Below are positions 14,057-18,451 of a stretch of 18,451 nt of DNA, piece after piece. Below the pieces are notes generated by a model, which did no database searches, had not been told where the DNA came from, and saw only the letters and a list, made by a program, of their open reading frames with translations. The stretch lies in NCBI GenBank assembly GCA_037441525.1, contig JBBISA010000067.1, forward strand, positions 1-18,451, written 5' to 3'. Every line of letters begins with the position of its first letter. Position 1 is the stretch's first letter. The translations under genes were made by a program, and so were the position numbers. This DNA is from SKVR01 sp037441525 (GTDB taxonomy: Bacteria; Bacteroidota; Bacteroidia; Bacteroidales; UBA7960).

Positions 14057-14400
14057 TGGCAGATAAGGTAGGTGTCAGTTTGCTTTTTAATAATTGAATT
14101 TCGCCTTTATGTTACTTAATGCCCGTCAAAGAATTTTCCCTTCGAAATTATGATAAATATCTAAACGAAGTAAAATTTAACTAAAAAGAATATGTTTTAT
14201 TGTAGGATTTTTAAGTTTCGATGTATTTGTTAAACAACCTTGTCATAAAATTATCGATTGCCAATTAAACCTGGCCAAGTTTTTAGGAATGTAGTGACCT
14301 AATGACTTAGCCGTAATAAATTTGTGAGACCAAAAGGGTGGGAATAAAAAAAGCCGGCAGTAATTACCGGCTTTTGTGAGATCATAATCACTGCCAAATA
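14057..14400. other. Intergenic region between the GH3 and T9SS-protein genes
   Basis: A 344-bp gap. Besides the terminator at 14345-14375 it is A/T-rich and non-coding. It must contain the promoter of the large gene if the terminator is effective, but I find only one-mismatch versions of TAnnTTTG on the minus strand (for example TAATTTTA and TAAATTTT) and no convincing operator or RNA gene. Confidence 0.5.
14345..14375 (-). terminator. Intrinsic terminator after the GH3 gene
   Basis: On the minus strand a stem AAAAGCCGG/CCGGCTTTT (plus-strand arms 14349-14357 and 14367-14375) with a 9-nt loop is followed by a T-run. It lies 25 bp past the GH3 stop codon. The stem is perfect and GC-rich at its closing end, so termination should be efficient; the A/T flanks on both sides could make it bidirectional. 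Confidence 0.88.
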
Positions 14401-16713
14401 TCAAATCTCGAGTTTGAAAGTTGCTTTCAGGCTATCAATCATTACGTCATAATTTCCTGGTTCATTTACCCTTTTATTTTGGGCATTGATAAAAGAAATA
14501 TCCATGGGTGAAAGGGTGAATGATACTGTTTTTTGCTCACCCGGTTCGAGATGGATTTTTTCGAACCGACGCAGCCTGCGAACATCGGGGGTAATAGATG
14601 CGTAATGCGCCGCCGTGTAAAGTTGCACTACTTCTTTGCCGGCTCTTGATCCCGTATTTTTAACATCAACCGAAATTTCAATTTTTTCGTTTGCTTTAAG
14701 GGTTTCAGTGTTGATTTTCAGGTTGCTAAATTCAAAATTGGTGTAGCTTAATCCGAAACCAAAAGGATACTGAATAGCAAAATCTGACTCATAATCGTAA
14801 ACTCCCGACATTTTTGACTGGTTTTCAGATGGTTTGTGATCGTATGTAACCAGCGAATTTGCAAAAAGAGGGTAGGTGAATGGAAGCTTACCGTTGGGAT
14901 TGTAGTCGCCAAAAATAATATCGGCCAGTGCAGGCGCGCCAAAATTTCCGGGTAGATAGATGTTGATCACGGCTGCCACCAGCGGCTCAATTTCGCGGAT
15001 CAGACGTGGCCGCCCCTGATTAAGAACCAGGATAATGGGTTTTCCTGTTTTTGCCAGCTCTTTTGTCAGTTGAATCTGATTTTGCGACAAGGTAAGGTCG
15101 TGCAGGTCGCCGGGTTTTTCGGTATAGGTGTTTTCGCCCACTGCCAGAATAATGTAATCAACGCCCGCAGCAGCCCTTACAGTACCTGGTATATCATAGG
15201 CTTCGTCAATCCAGTATCGTGCATGGTTGTTGTATCTTACTCCTTCCCTGAAAACAACCTTGCCGGCACCAATTTTCTCTTCAATAGACTTTACAATGGT
15301 TGAATAGTTCTGCGCAAATTCATCTACCTTTTCGCCCTGCCATGAATAGCTCCAGCCTCCGTTGAGTGCACGCATGGTGTTGGCATTGGGGCCGGCAACC
15401 AATACCTTTGCAGTTTTTGAAAGTGGCAGAATGTTGTTGGCGTTTTTAAGTAGTGTAATGGATTCACGTGCAGTTTCAAGGGCATCATTTTCAAATTCCT
15501 TACTACCAAAAAGGGGGTAATCTTCGTAGTGAGTTACCGGCCTGTCAAACAATCCGAGTTTGTATTTTGTATTGAGAATGCGGCGCACAGCATCATCAAT
15601 CCTGGCCATGGAAACTTCTCCTTCGTTAACAAGTTCAATCAGATAGTCGCAAAAATCGAGGTTATAGGGTATCATCGACATATCAATGCCCGCATTTACT
15701 GATAGTTTAACCGCTTCCTTCTGGCTACTTGCCACCTTGTCGCGATTGTGAAGGTTTTCAATATCGGCCCAGTCGGTAACTACCAACCCTGTAAACCCCA
15801 ATTCTTCTTTGAGTAGTTTGGTAATGAGTTCGTAGGATGCATGGACGGGAACACCGTTTATAAGTCCTGAATTGATCATAAAAGTGTGAATTCCGGCATC
15901 AACGGCTGCTTTAAAAGATGGAAGGTGTCGTTCCCGGAGTTCTATTTCAGGAATAAGCACCGGGGTACGGTCTTTGCCTGATACAGGCACGCTATAACCG
16001 AAGAAATGTTTGGCACATGCGGCCACTCTTTTCGGGTCGCTCACATCATTGTCTGCACCTTCATAACCCTTCACCATTTCAACGCCCATAACAGATGTAA
16101 GGTAAACATCTTCGCCAAAAGTTTCCCACATACGCGGAAACCTTGGGTCGCGCCCCATATCCAAAACAGGGGAGAAGTTCCAGGGGATGGATGAAGCCCG
16201 GGTTTCGTAAGCAGTAATTTCGGCGGCACGGCGCACCAACTGGGGGTTAAATGTGGCTGCCTGACCAATTTGTTGCGGGAAAAAAGTAGCTCCGGCAGTG
16301 TAGGTAGTTCCATGGATGGCGTCGATGCCATATATTACAGGTATTCCTAAACGGGTTTCGTTGATGGCCACCTCCTGTATCTGGTTTATTACGGTGTGCC
16401 ACACTTCGCGGGTGCGGGCTCGGTTGTTGGCAGTGTTCAGTATTGAACCCACACCATATTCTTTCACTGCCCATCGCACCAGTTCCATATCCAGTTCAAG
16501 GGGTTCATCTGATGAAAGTTTATTGGGTCCTTTTGTTATTACATCGAGTGTAATTTGCGCCATTTGTCCCACTTTTTCTTCCAGGGTCATTTGCGACAAA
16601 AGGTTTTCTACAAATGGGATTCGTTCAACTTTTGATGATGATTTGTTAGTGTCTGATTTACAGGAAGCCAGAAGTGCGGCTGTGGTGATGATAATAAGAA
16701 ACAGTTTTTTCAT
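14401..16713 (-). CDS. GH3 beta-glucosidase, lipoprotein
   Basis: Glycoside hydrolase family 3 enzyme (770 aa) that removes terminal beta-linked glucose from glucans or oligosaccharides with retention of configuration. MKKLFLIIITTAALLASC is a lipoprotein signal with lipobox Cys18, so the mature enzyme is tethered to a membrane, probably facing the periplasm or outer surface. The (beta/alpha)8 domain (about 35-390) contains YGIDAIHG (128-135), conserved KHF (235-237) and the nucleophile Asp314 in GLVVTDWADI. The second domain (about 415-650) carries VGENTYTEKPGD (525-536), where Glu532 matches the acid/base of ExoI-type GH3 enzymes. A fibronectin-III-like domain fills about 670-770. The gene follows the GH30 gene by 162 bp and ends at a strong terminator. 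Beta-1,6- or beta-1,3-glucan oligosaccharides are likely substrates by context; specificity cannot be read from sequence alone. Confidence 0.92.
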   Translation of the reverse strand: MKKLFLIIITTAALLASCKSDTNKSSSKVERIPFVENLLSQMTLEEKVGQMAQITLDVITKGPNKLSSDEPLELDMELVRWAVKEYGVGSILNTANNRARTREVWHTVINQIQEVAINETRLGIPVIYGIDAIHGTTYTAGATFFPQQIGQAATFNPQLVRRAAEITAYETRASSIPWNFSPVLDMGRDPRFPRMWETFGEDVYLTSVMGVEMVKGYEGADNDVSDPKRVAACAKHFFGYSVPVSGKDRTPVLIPEIELRERHLPSFKAAVDAGIHTFMINSGLINGVPVHASYELITKLLKEELGFTGLVVTDWADIENLHNRDKVASSQKEAVKLSVNAGIDMSMIPYNLDFCDYLIELVNEGEVSMARIDDAVRRILNTKYKLGLFDRPVTHYEDYPLFGSKEFENDALETARESITLLKNANNILPLSKTAKVLVAGPNANTMRALNGGWSYSWQGEKVDEFAQNYSTIVKSIEEKIGAGKVVFREGVRYNNHARYWIDEAYDIPGTVRAAAGVDYIILAVGENTYTEKPGDLHDLTLSQNQIQLTKELAKTGKPIILVLNQGRPRLIREIEPLVAAVINIYLPGNFGAPALADIIFGDYNPNGKLPFTYPLFANSLVTYDHKPSENQSKMSGVYDYESDFAIQYPFGFGLSYTNFEFSNLKINTETLKANEKIEISVDVKNTGSRAGKEVVQLYTAAHYASITPDVRRLRRFEKIHLEPGEQKTVSFTLSPMDISFINAQNKRVNEPGNYDVMIDSLKATFKLEI

Positions 16714-16875
16714 TTTTCAGTGTTGATTAAAAATTTTGCGAAAATAGCTAATTAAGGGTTGATTAGATGGGTGGTTTGTTTATGGTATAGGGGTATATTG
16801 TATTGAGCATGGTTAAAAAATCCACATCAGCCGTTTATAAAAAGGTTGATAAAAGGATGAAAGTTAATGGGGGAT

Positions 16876-18282
16876 TCAGAAGATGTAAGTTGCAACCGCA
16901 CCCGATGGCAATTGGGTGGTAGCGAATTTGTCCCCGCTCTGTATTGCAAATTCCTGGGTCCTGCGTGTATCGTTTAAAACAATTAGTACCGTTTCACCAT
17001 CTGGGGTTTTGAAGGCAACGTTGGGCAGACCTTGTATGATGGTTGATTGTATGCGCAGGGAACCCGGGTGTACAAATTTAGATGCGTGTGCTATTATATA
17101 ATAGGCAACATTGCGATGAACCTGATTGCCATCAATTGTAATGGCACCCAGGCAGCGGGTGCAGCCGCCAGGGGTATGGGGCTTTTGTTGTGCATCGGCA
17201 GCGAGGTTCCATTCCAGTACAGTGCGACACCAATTGCGGGTTGCTCCAATAATAAGTTCACGCACATGCCAGGCCATATCACCCCCAAAATCCTGTGGGT
17301 GACCCACCCATTGTTCGGTAAAATAAAGGCTTTTATTGGGGTAGACTTCATTAACCTTACTAATATCTTCTACCTTTCCGCCATAAAGATGAAAAGCAGT
17401 TCCATCAATATATTGGCGTGCATCATCGTCGGCAAGTACATCGAGCGGATAATCAATCCTGTCGGCGTTATGATCGTAAATCACAATTTTTGTGGTGATG
17501 CCGTTTTTGCGAAAAGCCGGCCCCAGGCTTTGTTTAATAAAGGCTGCCTGCTCAGCGGCTGGCATTAAAAGGCTGGGATTATTTCCCGGATGCAGCGGTT
17601 CATTTTGCACAGTGATGGCATCGATGGTAATGCCCGACTGCTGCATGGCCTGGATGTATTTTACAAAATACAGTGCGTATGCATCATAGAACTCAGGCTT
17701 TAGGCTGCCCCCAATGGAACTGTTGTTGGTTTTCATCCAAACGGGGGGTGTCCAGGGCGATCCCATAATTTTTACGTTGGGATTAATCGCCAGGATTTCG
17801 CGAAGAACCGGAATAAGATATCGCTCTTCGGAGGCAATTGTGAATTGTTTCATCTCAACATCAGTCATACCCAAAGGCAAGTCGTTATAGGTAAATACGC
17901 TGTCGCTCAGGTCGGAAGCACCAATGCTTAAACGCAGGTAGCTTACCCCTATCCCATTTCCTTCCAGCCCAAATAGCTCGCGGAGTATTTTGCTCCTTTC
18001 CAGGGCCTCCATTTCGCTGAGCAATCTGGCGCTTCCGCCGGTCAGGGTATACCCAAAGCCATCTATTGCTTGAAATGTTTCGTCGGGGTTTATTTCTATT
18101 TTGTTTCCATCGAATTTTTCAACGGTTGTTTTTAAAAGAAACGGATTCTGTTTTTCGAACAATATGGTTTGGTCGTGGAGGGTTAACCAGTAATTTACCT
18201 TTGTATGGTTGTCTGAAATACAGGATGATGTAAGAATTGCCATCAGTAAAAAAACAATAGAGGGGAGCTTTTTTATTACCAT
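16876..18282 (-). CDS. GH30 family glycosidase, lipoprotein (possible endo-beta-1,6-glucanase)
   Basis: Glycoside hydrolase family 30 retaining enzyme of 468 residues from the chosen ATG. That start yields a compact lipoprotein signal MVIKKLPSIVFLLMAILTSSC with lipobox Cys21; an in-frame GTG 36 bp upstream (18316-18318) would add 12 residues before the signal and is less likely. Catalytic residues: acid/base Glu228 in ITVQNEP and nucleophile Glu323 in YFTEQW. GSPWTPPVWMK (174-184), IDGFGYTLTGG (73-83) and a C-terminal beta domain ending VATYIF are family features. The segment from QNEPLHPGNNPS to EWNLAADAQQKPHTPGG resembles, from memory, Bacteroides GH30 subfamily 3 endo-beta-1,6-glucanases; glucosylceramidase-like or other GH30 activity cannot be excluded. 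It is the first gene of the visible glycosidase pair with GH3 downstream. Confidence 0.88.
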   Translation of the reverse strand: MVIKKLPSIVFLLMAILTSSCISDNHTKVNYWLTLHDQTILFEKQNPFLLKTTVEKFDGNKIEINPDETFQAIDGFGYTLTGGSARLLSEMEALERSKILRELFGLEGNGIGVSYLRLSIGASDLSDSVFTYNDLPLGMTDVEMKQFTIASEERYLIPVLREILAINPNVKIMGSPWTPPVWMKTNNSSIGGSLKPEFYDAYALYFVKYIQAMQQSGITIDAITVQNEPLHPGNNPSLLMPAAEQAAFIKQSLGPAFRKNGITTKIVIYDHNADRIDYPLDVLADDDARQYIDGTAFHLYGGKVEDISKVNEVYPNKSLYFTEQWVGHPQDFGGDMAWHVRELIIGATRNWCRTVLEWNLAADAQQKPHTPGGCTRCLGAITIDGNQVHRNVAYYIIAHASKFVHPGSLRIQSTIIQGLPNVAFKTPDGETVLIVLNDTRRTQEFAIQSGDKFATTQLPSGAVATYIF

Positions 18283-18385
18283 TCGTTTAATGTTTTTAGG
18301 AAAGTGTAAAAATAACACTTGTTCATGATGTTTTATGATAAAGTTGAAAATTCGTTATCAGATTCATCTTTTTGAAAAAAACTCA

Positions 18386-18393
18386 CAAAGATA
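18386..18393 (-). promoter_or_regulatory. Candidate -7 promoter element for GH30-GH3
   Basis: The minus strand reads TATCTTTG, matching the Bacteroidota consensus TAnnTTTG, about 100 bp before the chosen ATG of the GH30 gene. No good TTG -33 element is seen at the usual distance, so the assignment is tentative. Confidence 0.4.
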
Positions 18394-18451
18394 ATTATTA
18401 AAAATTCACTATTGTCCGGTAAAAATTAAAATTGCTTGATTTTATTTTTTA

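Noticed and set aside
16714..16875. Terminator or small RNA between the GH30 and GH3 genes
   Set aside because: No stable stem with a T-run and no exact promoter motif were found in this 162-bp gap; only a one-mismatch TATTTTCG lies near the GH3 start.
18283..18318. GTG start adding 12 residues to the GH30 protein
   Set aside because: The extension precedes a normal lipoprotein signal and would displace it from the N-terminus; the ATG at 18280-18282 gives a standard signal length.

Overview
The window looks like a chromosomal segment of a Bacteroidota bacterium, probably a Bacteroidales/Marinilabiliales-type organism. Evidence: the 1694-residue secreted protein ends in a type IX secretion sorting domain; Bacteroidota-like -7 elements (TAnnTTTG) lie upstream of two transcription units; Shine-Dalgarno sequences are weak or absent; and two glycoside hydrolases carry lipoprotein signals. 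All ten credible genes lie on the minus strand, so transcription runs from high to low coordinates. No tRNA, rRNA, CRISPR array, insertion sequence or phage gene was seen.

In transcription order, the right third (18.3 to 9.0 kb) is carbohydrate-polymer oriented. It holds a GH30 lipoprotein glycosidase, a GH3 beta-glucosidase lipoprotein followed by a strong intrinsic terminator, and a very large multi-domain T9SS cargo protein with duplicated modules. GH30 plus GH3 resembles the enzyme set of known Bacteroides beta-1,6-glucan loci, but no SusC/SusD pair is in view.

The left half (8.9 to 0 kb) looks like one long co-directional sugar-acid cluster: a LacI-family regulator with a candidate operator over its own promoter; an SDR D-mannonate/fructuronate oxidoreductase 4 bp behind it; two PfkB kinases of the 2-keto-3-deoxygluconate kinase type; a LarA-family nickel-dependent hydroxyacid racemase/epimerase; PdxB (4-phosphoerythronate dehydrogenase); and 6-phosphogluconate dehydrogenase, closed by a strong terminator at the window's left edge. 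The likely core is hexuronate/aldonate catabolism (fructuronate to mannonate to KDG to KDPG). The LarA homologue may interconvert C2-epimeric aldonates such as gluconate and mannonate, which would connect that branch to 6-phosphogluconate and Gnd. UxuA, UxaC, Eda, a gluconokinase and the LarBCE cofactor enzymes are not in this window.

The most unusual non-coding structure is the 354-bp gap between the two kinase genes. It consists almost wholly of heptanucleotide repeats: an AATCAAC/AATCAGC tract of about 33 units beginning at the upstream stop codon, and a G-rich GGGTTTC tract ending seven bases before the downstream start codon. A short degenerate heptamer run also follows the SDR stop codon. 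A tandem pair of related GC-rich hairpins lies between the second kinase gene and the LarA homologue, and a dispersed-type short repeat lies upstream of the first kinase gene.
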